From the NCBI GenBank assembly GCA_963573385.1, contig CAUYLG010038269.1, positions 1-64,000 on the forward strand: 64,000 nt of DNA. Direction: 5' to 3'. How positions within the stretch are numbered: position 1 is the first letter of the stretch; each line of letters starts with the position of its first letter. This DNA comes from Cacajao melanocephalus (lineage: Eukaryota; Chordata; Mammalia; Primates; Pitheciidae). Position numbers and translations under genes: made by a program. Shown one piece after another: positions 1 through 13,109 of this stretch. The notes below the pieces were generated by a model. It searched no databases and was not told the origin of the DNA. It saw only the letters and a program-made list of their open reading frames with translations.

Positions 1-920
1 TAAGACCTAACACCATAAAAACCCTAGAAGAAAATCTAGGCAAAACCATTCAGGACATAGGCATAGGCAAGGACTTCATGACTAAAACACCAAAAGCATT
101 GGCAACAAAAGCCAAAATAGACAAATGGGACCTAATTAAACTCCAGAGCTTCGGCTCAGCAAAAGAAACAATCATTAGAGTGAATTGGCAACCAACAGAA
201 TGGGAAAAAATTTTTGCCATCTACCCTTCTGACAAAGGGCTATTATCCAGAATCTACAAAGAACTATAACAGATTTATAAGAAAAAAACAAACAAACCCA
301 TTCAAAAGTGGGTGAAGGATATGAACAGACACTTTTCAAAAGAAGAAATATATGAGGGCAACAAACATGAAAAAATGCTTATCATCACTGGTCATTAGAG
401 AAATGCAAATCAAAACTACATTGAGATACCATCTCATGCCAGTTAGAATGGCAATCATCAAAAAATCTGGAGACACAGATGCTGGAGAGGATGTGGAGAA
501 ATATGAACACTTTTACACTGTTGGTGAGAGTGTAAATTAATTCAACCATTTTGGAAGACAGTGTGGTGATTCCTCAAGGATCTAGAAATAGAAATTCCAT
601 TTGACACAGCCATCCCATTACTGGGTATATACCCAAACGGTTATAAGTCAATCTGTTATAAAGATGCATGCACACGTATGTTCATTGAAGCACTATTTAC
701 AATAGCAAAGACCTGGAACCAACCCAAATGCCCATCAGTGATAGACTGGACAAGGAAGGTGTGGCACATGTACACCATGGAATACTATGCAGCCATAAAA
801 AATGATGAGCTCTTGTCCTTTGTAGGGACATGGATGAATCTGGAAACCATCATTCTCAGCAAACTGACAGAAGAACAGAAACTCAAACACTGCATATTCT
901 CACTCACAGGCAAGTGTTGA
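1..920 (+). pseudogene. L1 ORF2 C-terminal relic
   Basis: Dead remnant of the L1 ORF2 (endonuclease/reverse transcriptase) C-terminal region. Open stretches at 78-269, 352-540 and 678-920 translate to L1 ORF2-like protein; the last ends at the normal ORF2 terminator just before 'acaatgag'. They lie in different frames (78 and 678 share one frame, 352 another), so indels have broken the reading frame. The reverse transcriptase core would lie to the left of the window. No coding capacity remains. Confidence 0.88.
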
Positions 921-1160
921 ACAATGAGAACACATGGACACAGGGAAGGGAGCATCATATACATGGGTCTGTTGGGTGCGGCTAGGGGAAGGACAGTGGC
1001 AGAGGGAGTGGGGAGGTTGGGGAGGGATAACATGGGGAGAAATGCCAGATATAGGTGACGAAGGGATGGATGCTGCAAACCACCTTGTCATGTATGTACC
1101 TATGCAACAACCCTGCATGATCTGCACATGTACCCCAGAAACTAAAGTATAGTTAAGAAA
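1..1160 (+). mobile_element. L1 (LINE-1) 3' portion, primate-type
   Basis: The sequence follows the L1 ORF2 C-terminal region, the natural ORF2 stop at 918-920, then a G-rich 3'UTR (about 960-1050) and the terminal 'gcacatgtacccc' motif near 1123-1137. The element enters from the left edge, so its 5' extent is unknown. The 3'UTR variant (ataacatggggagaaatgcc near 1028-1047) recurs at 51.7 kb and, inverted, at 60.7 kb, which suggests one subfamily. The A-tail has turned into the purine microsatellite that follows. Confidence 0.93.
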
Positions 1161-1292
1161 GAAAGAAGAAAGGAAGGAAGGAAGGAAGGAAGGAAGGAAG
1201 GAAGGAAGGAAGGGAAGGAAGGGAAGGAAGGGAAGGAAGGGAAGGAAGGGAAGGAAGGGAAGGAAGGAAAGGAAGGAAAGGAGGAAAGAAAG
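1161..1292. repeat. GGAA / GGGAAGGAA microsatellite
   Basis: Polypurine tract that grew from the L1 A-tail. It starts as GAAA-like units, becomes about ten uninterrupted GGAA units (about 1172-1211), then about six copies of the 9-mer GGGAAGGAA (about 1212-1265), and decays to GGAAA units. A 9-bp period is a multiple of three, so the opposite strand reads as an uninterrupted Leu-Pro-Phe series; this is an artefact, not a protein. Confidence 0.95.
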
Positions 1293-1984
1293 CAAGCCAT
1301 CAGAGTGTCTTAACTGGCCACTTTAGAAAGCAGAGATAAAGATGAAATTGATAATATATTCGGGAGGTGCCAGCCCAGACAGGTGAAAGTAAGGAAAGAA
1401 AAACCAAATGAAACAGGGAATATTCAAAGCAATGTGATATGTTAACATGCCAGCTGTGGCTTTGTGACAAAATGGGAACAGGCAGAAACGATCTCTCAGC
1501 AGGCTTGTTTATCAGCTTCTGGATCTTCTCCAGAAAGCAAAGAAGAACTACCATTCAGACTAGTCCACCAAGTAAAGTAAGGAAGAAAACTTGATCTTCC
1601 CAACTCTGTTTGATCTTACATTTCTCATAGGTCAAGATACAAGCCCTAAATAATTGGGTTGCACCATTCTGCCCCTCTGTGGCTATTTAAGAATCCAGAA
1701 ACTACACTATACACTGAGATGTTTTATCCAAAACCAAGAGAAGAGTGACAACCCCGTGCGGGCACAGAGAAGCTCAGGCAAAAGTCAATGGGTGCTATGT
1801 CAAATACATGTAATATCTCAAGAAATATAACCTCATAGAGGAGAAGGTAAGAAACAAACTACCACCCCAGGAAAAAAGGGCTAACTACATGGAGAATGAG
1901 TACCAGTGAATCCATGGATCTGAGCTGAAGGGAGCCAAGTATATGGCATGATTTTTAAATAACATATTTATTTTAATAATTATG
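1293..1984. other. No identifiable feature
   Basis: About 690 bases of mixed composition with no repeat family I recognise and no convincing ORF. An 84-codon minus ORF (1300-1554) has no recognisable motif. Confidence 0.5.
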
Positions 1985-2212
1985 GTAATAACAAATGACC
2001 TTTATTCCATGCTCCTTTGTTTGGCTTTATAGAATCTGTATCTCTATTAACTCATTTTATTCTTTCTTTGGTTTTTATGAGACAGTAAACTTATTATCCC
2101 ACTTTACAAATGAGAAAACTAAGATACAGAAGAGATCCTTGATTTACTCAGGTTACACAGCCAAAGTAAGAAACAAAGCCAGGATTTTAAGTAGTCAGAC
2201 TTCAAAGTGTGT
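1985..2212 (+). mobile_element. MIR SINE
   Basis: Diverged tRNA-derived SINE. The MIR core is seen at about 2093-2180: 'ttatccc-actttacaaatgagaaaactaagatacagaagag', followed by the 'ggttacacagccaaagtaag' segment and 'caggattt'. This is the usual order in the plus orientation. Confidence 0.75.
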
Positions 2213-2917
2213 GAGCAGGAGGGGTGCTCGCTGTTATTAGCATCATGATAGGACCTCAAAGCTCTAAATTCATGTCTCTTGAGGTGGGCACTTTGTTATT
2301 CCCTAGGACGCTCCTCAGAAAGTTTAGGAAGACAACTTTGGATTGTACTCTGTATAGAGTAAGATAAGTAAAGGATGTGGATATATGCCTTTTTCAGCTC
2401 ATTTCACAAAAATTTGATATACAGATTCCTAAACTGACCAACTTAATGAAATAGGATCCCAATTTATTTTAACGACCATGAGTTCTCCATGGAATTTTCA
2501 CATTGAAGCACATTATGTATTATTTGAAATCGTCTATTAACAAAATGACCAGTACCATTAATAATTACAAATAAGATAAAAAGAAAAGAAAATGAATAAG
2601 TTTAAGATAGAAAATCTCTCGATTTAAAAATTCTTATCATTCAGGAAAGTAGAAGTAATCAACAACTGAGTGAAAATGTGAAAAGTACAGCTAGACTAAG
2701 TAAATACTGAAGCATCACGAGGGTAGAGCTGCCATTTTAATTCCTTCCTTTTCAAAGGTTTCACTATTTCCAGGTTTTTGCCATGAGTAAGTACAATGTG
2801 GGTGTTAATGAAAATTGTACTATATAGCCAATCATTTTAACTTTGCTGGAATGCCTTTCTCCAGAATATCCAGGCATCCTGATGGAGTCAGAGGGTGTAC
2901 CATGGAAAGGTGGATGC
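2213..2917. other. No identifiable feature
   Basis: AT-rich interval with no recognised repeat or supported gene. Confidence 0.5.
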
Positions 2918-2925
2918 ATCTGGGG

Positions 2926-3127
2926 CAGGGGTTTCCAATCTTTTTGCTTCTGTGGGCCACATTGGAAGAAGAATAATTATCTTGGGCCACACATAAAATA
3001 GCTGATGATTTAAAAAACTGCAAAATAATTCTTAATATTTTAAGAAAGTTTACAAATTTACGTTGGGCAACATTCAAAGCTGTCCTGGGCCGCTTGTGGT
3101 CCACAGGCCCTGGGTTGGAAAAGCCTG
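2926..3127. mobile_element. hAT-type non-autonomous DNA transposon (MITE-like)
   Basis: A 202-bp element bounded by imperfect terminal inverted repeats: CAGGGGTTTCCAATC on the left; the right end reads CAGGCTTTTCCAACC on the other strand. Inside are the 'gggccacattggaagaagaa' and 'gccgcttgtggtcc' segments of a common hAT-Charlie-like human family. The flanks atctgggg (2918-2925) and atttgggc (3128-3135) match at 6 of 8 positions, as expected for an old 8-bp hAT target duplication. I cannot fix the subfamily name. Confidence 0.85.
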
Positions 3128-3135
3128 ATTTGGGC

Positions 3136-4320
3136 TATAGTTAGGATTTTGCCTTCTTTGGAATACTATCCTGAGATCTGCTATTTTTAATATTTCTTGA
3201 AGAAATTTAAAATAAGATAGGGGTATGTATTACAGAAACCCTGAGTTTGATATCCATTAAATATGAATAAGCTTTCTCACTTTCATAGTATTATTAGGAG
3301 GCTGACTGCATTTTAAACTTCATCAAGGGCTGATGTGAATATTTTAACTTCAAAGCATGAACAATCACTTGTAAAAATCTTTATATGCCTTTTTTGCTTT
3401 TATACTTTGAACAGAAAGGTTTTTTCTTTTGAAGAAAATGCTTTAAGAGAAAGTATGCATGTCTATTTCATATTGAAAATAAACCAATAAATTCATAACC
3501 ACCATGAAACTAAAGGTTGACTTAAAGAAAAAGTAGATGGGAAAAATTCAATGTGTAGCCATGTGTGTTTCTGATCTCTTTCCTTTGACAGAATGACAAC
3601 TAACAGAGAGACCTGTTTGAAGGAAGATAGCTTTTAGCTCAAATCTTTAAGATGTCCACAAAGCTTTCATCAGTTATTAATGTTTATTTAAATGCCTTTT
3701 GAATGACTTGCCCATCTGGAGTTGCAAATGAGGAAAGTATTTGAAATATGGCATCTTCTTCTTAAGGTAAATATCCTGTTAAATTGCTAGTTGATAATGG
3801 AAGGGAAGTTCTTATTACATTTTTGTGAGAAACATTCACGGCACTTGTGCAGCTGGCATAAAGGATATTCAATTGATAGCATATTTCTTTCTCAGCCTAC
3901 ACCTCTACAAATGTTTATCTTGCTTCTTTAATTTATCTTCCTTTTTCTCTTTTATTCTTTTGCCCTCTAGTTTCCTCCTTCTATTTTTCTCCCTTCTTGG
4001 GCTAATGACATCAGAGCACCTAATATCTCTGGTGACTTTCATAACTAAACTTTTTGAGAAATAGTAGCTGTTTTTCCTTCCAATATATCCCCGTAGATTA
4101 AGGGAATGGGTAAGTAGTTCTATTAATGAATCAAGTAGCACATTTAAGGAGGATGGGAGTTTATCATTTACCATGACTAGCTACTGCTTTTTATCCAAAC
4201 AAGCCTCTGTGAACCAAATTTTAGTCTACTAACAAAGCAAAATGTCAGTCTCAAAATCACTGGAGTTTTCTTTCTTTTAATCTCAAAACTAATAACAAAT
4301 AAAGACATCCCCTTTATTAA
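3136..4320. other. No identifiable feature
   Basis: About 1.2 kb of AT-rich DNA. There is a pyrimidine-rich patch at 3915-4000 (tctt/cctt runs). No recognised repeat or gene. Confidence 0.5.
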
Positions 4321-4324
4321 CTCT

Positions 4325-4573
4325 AATATTATTGGGAATTTACTATTGGCTAAAAGTATGTTAAGTGTTTATTTATATAAATACTGTTAATCTTTTGAAC
4401 AGTCTTCTGAGGTAAGTACTATTATAATTCCTATTTAACAGATAAGTATAACAAGCACAGGTTAAGTGAACTGCACAAATCTAGATAATTGGTAAGTGGT
4501 GGAGAAGGATTTGAACTCAGATTGTCTGGCTCAAAAACCTCAGCTGGTGATTACTCCACTATAATGCCTCTTA
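4325..4573 (+). mobile_element. MIR SINE
   Basis: Nearly full-length diverged MIR in plus orientation. Visible in order: the 'taagtgtttatttatataaatactgttaatc' head, 'gaggtaagtactattataattcc', 'taacagataagta', 'aattggtaagtggtggag', 'tttgaactcagattgtctggctc', and the tail 'ccactataatgcctctt'. Confidence 0.85.
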
Positions 4574-5539
4574 CTCCTGTGTTCTTAGGCGGAAACTATA
4601 CAGAAAAATTAAAATAGAAAATAAATGCTTCAATTATAGCTGCCAAACTGTTCTGTAGACCATGTAGAAAGAGTCTAGAATTGTGTTGTTTGCAGACATG
4701 GATGAAGCTCTTTTTATTAAGATTGGTGTTTCAATAAGCATTTTTGTCACTTCATATTTCCATATGAAGATGAAGTAGGATGATCTCTTCTGTGCTTAAA
4801 ATAAATTCAGTTTCCTCCCTATAAGTCTTTGTATTAAAAAAAAATTGTGTCTGGAAGAGCTGTATACTGGCCAGGTGCTTTTTATGGTTGGGCTTCACAT
4901 TAAGAAAACATTTGTCACAGAAACATCTGGAAAACAGATCAAGCAGACAGCATTTTTCACAAGGGAATCTACTTAATTCAGTTGCTCTTTTTAAAAATCG
5001 GCCACCCTGTTCATGCCAACTGTATGCATTTAAAAGCATATGAGCTATAAAAATGTCTCACACTTAAGCAATCAGCTTTTCATTATTTGCAAATATTTTA
5101 TCTGTTGGCTGAATTATGCTCCAAAAATTCAAGATCTTTCCTTTTTCTACTATCAGCTCTGCTCTGAGATAAATAATTGCTAAGAGTTCTATTTCTTTTT
5201 GCCCTGAAAGAAGTAGAAAATCTTAAAGAGAGCTTGATACATGGTAAGAAATGGGATCAAGAAAGAAAACTTCTCTCTAGAAGTTCCTTGAGGTATAATT
5301 GAATAGTAACATGAAGAATAAGAAAGTTAGGTTTAAAACAATGGTTCTTACTTGGAAGTTAGTGTAAGAAATGGCTATAGAGGGACCATACCTCTCACTG
5401 ATTCATAAATGTTGGAGGAACCAAATAAATGTATATTTTAAAAAGCTACCCAAGTGATTTTGTTGTAGACTCCTAGTGACAAAGCATCTCTATAAATTGG
5501 TGTTTCCAAAAAATGCCTAATAATGAGTGGCCTGGTCTG
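4574..5539. other. No identifiable feature
   Basis: AT-rich interval. A 95-codon minus ORF at 4752-5039 contains several cysteines but no domain I can recognise, and it is most likely chance. No splice or promoter context is evident. Confidence 0.45.
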
Positions 5540-5665
5540 CTAGTTAAAAACACAGGTTGCCAGAACCTTATTCTAGAGGATCTGAATTAAATAAATCAAG
5601 AGATGGTGGTGAGGAATTTATTTTCTCTTTAGATAAGTTTCAAAAACACTGCATTAAATCAATGT
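5540..5665. mobile_element. Possible hAT (MER20-like) fragment
   Basis: The stretch 'agttaaaaacacaggttgcc' followed by 'ttctagaggatctgaatt' resembles the middle of MER20/MER5-type hAT elements, but the termini are not recognisable. Weak call based on short similarity. Confidence 0.3.
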
Positions 5666-6239
5666 TATTATACAATGTCTTATGAAATATATTACAAGAA
5701 AATAAATGCTTGGTCAACCACTGCAAACAAAATCCCTTCCATGTATTTCCAAACACAAATTAGCACAATAAAGGTTCTTGAAACTCCCATCGATAGCAAA
5801 GAAACCTGTTAATGTCACTGGACCTACATTTTTACTAGGAAACACATTTTCTCATTCGATTCTCTCTTAATGTTTCTGAATAATTAATGTTCTCAGATCC
5901 ATATTTTGGTAAATCATTCTAGTTCAGAATATGAACTAGAACTATGTAACAGGCAAATTTAATGCAACTGTATAAAATAAAATAAGACATTCATTTAAGA
6001 ATTAAAATAAAAATTGGAATAGATTGGCTTTTTTGAGCGTTTGAATTATCAAAATATATTCCCTCCACTTAGATGTTAGTTCCCTACTGTTCATAGTCTG
6101 TGTGTACAACCTGCACAACTTGTCCACAATGACCGTGCTTATGAAAGAAGAATAAACTTGGATTTTGCTGAAATGAGAATGTCCCTGAAAAAACATTTTC
6201 CCTCAGTTCCAACTTCGTAGGAAGATGACATAATATTGC

Positions 6240-6425
6240 TGAAACTGAGTCAAAGTCCATCATACATACATGCAGGAGTCAAGTTGCAACCAGGAGTATA
6301 TTAGGTGTGAGTCCATTATGTAGACAGGCCAGAGTAAAGTTGATATATGAGTATGCTAGATGTGAGTTTATTATAAGGAAAGACAAAAGTCAAAGTTGTC
6401 AGTGTGGTTATAGGAGATATGCCAG
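6240..6425. repeat. Three-copy ~56-bp tandem repeat (minisatellite)
   Basis: Three diverged copies of a 55-56-bp unit in direct tandem. Landmarks repeat in phase: gtccatcat (6255), gtccattat (6311), gtttattat (6366); each is followed about 20 bases later by ggagtcaagttg / agagtaaagttg / aaagtcaaagttg, then gagtata / gagtatgc / a diverged version. I do not recognise a parent transposon family. Confidence 0.75.
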
Positions 6426-6449
6426 GATTGCCAGATGCCTCAATATATT

Positions 6450-6900
6450 TTTTCCTCCTCCTCTTCTATGGTGATAGAGTCCTTGAAGTTTAGCTGGGTA
6501 AATAACCATCTGGAACAAATTCTGCATTTCCCAGGCTCCTTTGCATGAAGTGTTGGTCATAACACTAAGTTTCCGCCAACGACTTTAAAATGAGAACTGT
6601 GTGTGCAAATTCCAGGTACCCTTCTTAAAAAGGGACAAGTGTTCCTATCCGTCTCTTTTTTTCTTCCCACTCGGTAAAATGCAGATGAATGGCATGATCA
6701 AGAGTGGCCACCTTGGAAGATGAAACAAACTTAGGGATGGAGGCTATGCATAATGGACTGAAAAGAGAGACAGCCGTGTGCCTGACACCTCAGAGGGCCA
6801 AACCAAATGTCTCTGGAACTTCTACTTCCACACTTGTTGAGACAGAGAAGTAAACTTTTCTCTCACTTAAGACACAATTCTTTGTGTTTTCCTGTCACAA
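6450..6900 (+). mobile_element. Old interspersed repeat, family not assigned
   Basis: The order of segments matches a medium-reiteration human repeat that I know by sequence but cannot name with certainty: 'tttcccaggctcctttgcat', 'caaattccaggtacccttcttaaaa', 'gcagatgaatggcatgatca', 'gtggccaccttggaagatga', 'gggatggaggctatgcataa', and an 'aagtaaact...ctcacttaag' end. LTR-like or L1M-3'-end-like are both possible. Confidence 0.5.
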
Positions 6901-7884
6901 CTCTTTGTATTTTCCTGTCACTCTCTGCTAAATTTAACCTTAAAAAACTCAGTATGTGTGGTTGATGTGTAAATTCCCAAACCAACTGTAATTTTTAAAG
7001 ATTATTTACACTCCTTCCTGCTTTCAGTTAGCAGCATTAATTAAAACTTGATTTTACTTCTCTTTGTCTAAATTTAAAACAGTTTCCATATATTTTTATA
7101 TGCACTAACAGCTAAATTTCAGGAAAAGACCAAAGGCCAACCTGAGCGGCTGAGTAGATTCATGGAGAACCCTAAATTTAAAAGAACAACAACAAAAAAA
7201 AACAAAACAAAACTTATCTGTGGATAAACAATATATCCGCTTTGAATATGGATAATTCCTGATTGACAAGGAAGATTAAGACACCCATATAAGATATTTT
7301 TCTAATTTCTTAATTTACATATTGAAATACAGTGAAAATAAGACAAAAAAAGTCATACTTAACAATCACACAGCCTTAAGGAAAACAGAGAGCAGAAGCA
7401 ATCACTAACAATACAGTGTGATAAGCATTAGCATAGATTGCACTAAATATATATTACTAACTAATAAACTCTAGCATAGATTAAGTTAAACATACATTTG
7501 TAAGTAGCTAGCAAGGAACATATAACAAATTAATGTTTCATGTATCTTGCAGATTATGTACTAATTTTCAATCTTGCCTACTAAGACTTGTAATATAATT
7601 TAGCTTTAATTTTTGTTGTTAATTCTCTATCCCATGAATCATATTCCATACATCAAAGAATCTAGCAACTTTTATAAGATAATGGAAATATGTTACAAAT
7701 TCTTAGAAATCACACTTCCTGTGAAACTTTAACAAATTTAAGAGAATATATATTTAAGTATTTATATTGTGTATAAGTAAAACAAATCCATTTAAGACTA
7801 CATGTATGGATTTAAATGTTTATGTGATCCATAAATTACGCACTTTAACATTTAGGAAATCCTCATCTACCACCCCTTTCTTCA
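6901..7884. other. No identifiable feature
   Basis: Strongly AT-rich interval with a short A-rich run at 7186-7212. No recognised repeat and no supported ORF. Confidence 0.5.
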
Positions 7885-9781
<1,897 letters not shown>

Positions 9782-10205
9782 AACATTCAACTTTTAGGCA
9801 TACTGGCTTAATGGTCGACAAGAATAGCCTGTCCACGCAAGCCTTCTTTGTAGGCTTCATACTCTGAGGGAGCTTATGCTTCTTCTCTACCCACTTTACC
9901 CTAAAAGAAAGAACTCTGGCAAAAAGTATAGGCAAAATGGAGATTTGCTAAAGAAGTGACAAGTACTTGGACCCAAAACCTTAAATAGTGAGTATACATT
10001 TACCTTTAATAAACTAGAGTATTTATTTGCATATATCTATCAAGGCACATCAGAAGTGGCAGTGTTCTTAGGATCTTGATTGTATTTTTTTTTAGGTGTA
10101 ACCAAAACAACTTTTTAAACTGCTGTGAGGTAATTACTATCAAATAAATTATGAAAATTATCTCAATACTCATACGTGAAACACAGTGCTGTGTGACATA
10201 TCTGG
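9782..10205. other. No identifiable feature
   Basis: Unique-looking sequence to the right of the L1 break. No poly-A or target duplication is visible at the junction. Confidence 0.5.
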
Positions 10206-10340
10206 CTAGTCTTCTACCTGTAAGACATGTGGAATGTATGCTCCATCAGGAGAGGGCTTCCATGTAATTGTTTCATCATCAGATATGAAGTGCTCACAGC
10301 AGTGCCTGGCTCTTCAGAGATGTTCAATAAATCATTACTA
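10206..10340 (+). mobile_element. L2 LINE 3' end
   Basis: Short L2 3' terminus: 'atgctccatcaggagagggc', then 'cacagcagtgcctggct', then 'gttcaataaatcattac'. This is the usual L2 3' order (clients of an ancient LINE tail) in plus orientation, about 20-25% diverged by eye. Confidence 0.7.
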
Positions 10341-10364
10341 GGTGGAGGAGAGTTGAAGCAATCT

Positions 10365-10512
10365 TTGCAAGGTATATTAACTCTCTAAGTTTCAGTTTGC
10401 CTTCTGTAAAATGAAGATTATTACTGCCAGGATTGTTGAGAGGATTTAGTGAGATCTAAAATTTTCATATACTATTGTCCACATAGAAAGTATTCAATAC
10501 ATTACAATGGCT
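10365..10512 (-). mobile_element. MIR SINE (antisense)
   Basis: Antisense MIR: 'taagtttcagtttgccttctgtaaaatga' then 'aggattgttgagaggattta', then 'acatagaaagtattcaata'. These correspond to the MIR core read in reverse. Confidence 0.75.
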
Positions 10513-11395
10513 TTTTTTTCTTCGTTACTATAAAGTTAGTGGTGTTTAGGGTAAGTTTATTGTATGCTTCTATGCACCTTTTTGACTTAGGGGAGAACTG
10601 AGTCTTTTAAAATTATTTTATTCAACATAACATTTATGGAGTGCCACAACAGACCCCACATAGTTAGGCAATAAAGATAATTCAGTTGACATGTAGGATT
10701 AACCACACCCAATAGTGAACTAAATTTAAATGCAGGCTCTTTATATGAGCAAAAAGGATACAATTTATTAAAGAAAATTATAATTGTATGTACATAGTAT
10801 CACCCTTTATTGCAAATAATCATTACTATTCTGAAATTTCACAGGCACAGCTTAAAAGATTTCCTTAATATTTTTGCCTTACCTAAAACCAAAACATTTT
10901 AATTAAGAGTCATCATTTAATATGAAGCATACACTTAAATAATCTGACTCAAGCCTCCCTTATTTTTCTTTGGTCAATCAGTCCATTTGTGTAAGATTAT
11001 TGATGTTGATGATAAACATCAGGCAATGGAAAAGAGGTGACAGAGATTCTTTACTTCTCATTTTTCTGTGAACACAGAAGCAAGTGTCTTATCACAGTTT
11101 GCCACTTGTAAGAAATTGCTTATTTCATTTGAATACACTTCTAAGGAAGTAAATCTTGTCACACTTCAAAAAATCTAAAACACCATTGATATTTTTAAAA
11201 ACATTGTTTGATGTACCATTAGGGAATTAAAAATTATTCCTTAACTATGCCATCATTTAAGACAGAGCATAATTTATATTAAAATGTGAAAACATTGGAC
11301 CTCATAATTGAATATATTTCACTAATCTGGAAAATGCAACTTAACTTGAACATAGCATAAATATCTCCATTTTTATGAAAGTTATTGAGAGGGTG
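10513..11395. other. No identifiable feature
   Basis: AT-rich interval; no recognised repeat or gene. Confidence 0.5.
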
Positions 11396-11399
11396 CATA

Positions 11400-11610
11400 G
11401 ATTTCGAGATCAAAGTTAGTTTCAAATTCTTAACCTGATTTATTAGTGGTATGACTTTCCCTGTGTCTCTTAACTTTTTAGCAAGACTCAGATTTCCCTT
11501 TCTATAAAATGAGAATAGTCTTAATCTACAGTCTATATTATGGTCTGAAAATTGGATAAAATATTGTATATAAAACATCACATACAATTCATAACACATG
11601 GAAAAATTCA
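11400..11610 (-). mobile_element. MIR SINE (antisense), diverged
   Basis: Antisense MIR core is readable as 'cttaactttttagcaagact...tctataaaatgagaatagtc', followed by a degraded 'ggataaaatattgtatataaaac' segment equivalent to the 'gattaaatgagata...' part of MIR. Confidence 0.6.
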
Positions 11611-13065
11611 AAAACAGTTCATTTCTTTCTATTATGTGAAAGTCAAAGTAAGATGCAGAGCAAAGATCAGAGTGGGAGAAATATTTAGTGATAAAACAGG
11701 AATATAGACCAGGACCCAGCTAACCTAGATACTACTTGTCCCTGGGTCAAGATACTATATTTGTCATTTTATAGTAATAATTACATGATGCTTCCTGTAT
11801 CATGAACATATACTCCATTAGTTTTCTTTAAAATTACTATATTACGTATTTTTTGTCCATCTTTTTTTTTTCCAGTTTTGGACTATGCAGCTTTGTTTGC
11901 TTCACAGGTTTTCTCTGTTTTATCCCTTGATATTTATACAGCATCTGTTCAAATTTGCTTTCTTGCCCAGTGATGATCTGCATTTTACCAGTGCCATTAT
12001 GAAGCTCCTCCAAAGCAATGGTGAGGTTAAATTCTCCATGAGTTATCATTTCTGATACATGTTTTAAGTAGCCTACATGTTTACTACCTTCAGTGATGAG
12101 TATGAAGTTCCAAAATCTTTTAATTCTCATAGAATGATATCATTTTATTGGGCCATCAATGCCACAAATAATTATTGCCACCAAATCCCTTCATTCAATT
12201 AACATGGAAACTAAAATTGATAAAGATTATGTGACTCATCAAGCATCAGATAAATAGATGGCCTATTTCTCATGCCTCTAGGATTATGTAAAATGGATGT
12301 CAAAATATGTAAAATACAGAGAAAACTAATTCTAACACATGGCTCACACCCGTTACAACTGCTCAGGATCTTGGAAAAAGAGGCTAGTGCACACTGAAGG
12401 ATTTCTAGCTGAGCTTTCATAAGGTGACTTTCTTGGACAATACAAAGTTCTTCTTTCTAAAAGAGATAGAATTGGGGAAAACATGCATTTAAATACATAA
12501 AATCTGGGTCCTTTTCACAGTAGGATTTTAATCAGTTTCTAGGCAGCAGCAGCCTAGTTTGCTCCCCCTAACAATTTCTGACAGCAGAATCCACCAGAAA
12601 GGGCATGGAAACTTGAGTTTTTTTCTTAATTTCTGAATAATTCCCTCTGATTCTATTCACAAATCAATTAACAGTGTGGGCAAGTAGGCATTTCAAAATT
12701 CCAAATAATGACAGTTTTCAATTAATATTTTTCAATAAAAATTTGGTTTTTCTAAAAAAGAATCAGGTTTTTCACAATAGCAAGTGGTATCCAGGACTTA
12801 TTGTGGAAATAATTCAACAAATCCAAGATAAAGAAAGATATTGAAAAAGAATCTCAAAGATTAGGTGACTAAAAGAAACTAAGGCTCACAGTACTGTTAG
12901 ATTTGAGGAGTTTGCTGCTCCAAACCAGTTGCTAAATATTTGTTCAAATGCAGTTAGTTAATTTTAAGTAAGTCTGTATATAGAGGCACATTTTACGTAA
13001 CCTCTGAAAGATGTTTTTTCTGAATTTGCTTTAGTTTCTTTATATAATAATGTTTCTGAAATGGT
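11611..13065. other. Unique-looking interval
   Basis: No repeat family recognised. It holds one unexplained 97-codon minus ORF at 11837-12130, described separately. The 12541-12600 segment is locally GC-richer without further structure. Confidence 0.45.
11837..12130 (-). other. Unrecognised 97-codon ORF
   Basis: Open from 12130 down to a stop at 11837. The translation looks more protein-like than neighbouring chance ORFs: mixed hydrophobic and charged residues including 'GEFNLTIALEELHNGTGK' and a Lys-rich C-terminus. I do not recognise the family. There is no polypyrimidine/AG acceptor, polyadenylation signal or A-tail arrangement that would prove an exon or processed pseudogene. Chance, an exon fossil or a processed pseudogene fragment are all possible. 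Confidence 0.2.
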
Positions 13066-13068
13066 AGA

Positions 13069-13069
13069 G

Positions 13070-13108
<39 letters not shown>

Positions 13109-13109
13109 A
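13069..13109. repeat. (TA)n(TG)n microsatellite
   Basis: Six TA units followed directly by about 14 TG units. Confidence 0.95.

Noticed and set aside
900..1295. 131-codon minus ORF with Leu-Pro-Phe repeats
   Set aside because: It is the reverse translation of the GGAA/GGGAAGGAA microsatellite and L1 3'UTR; the tripeptide period follows from the 9-bp repeat.
4325..4573. tRNA gene (MIR head)
   Set aside because: MIRs are tRNA-derived, but no cloverleaf with paired stems and anticodon loop can be drawn here.
6240..6425. Regularly spaced repeats as a CRISPR-like array
   Set aside because: Units are diverged throughout without conserved repeat/unique spacer alternation, and the genome is eukaryotic.
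12541..12600. Promoter or exon at a slightly GC-richer patch
   Set aside because: No CpG cluster, TATA/initiator arrangement, or splice-site pair that would support it.
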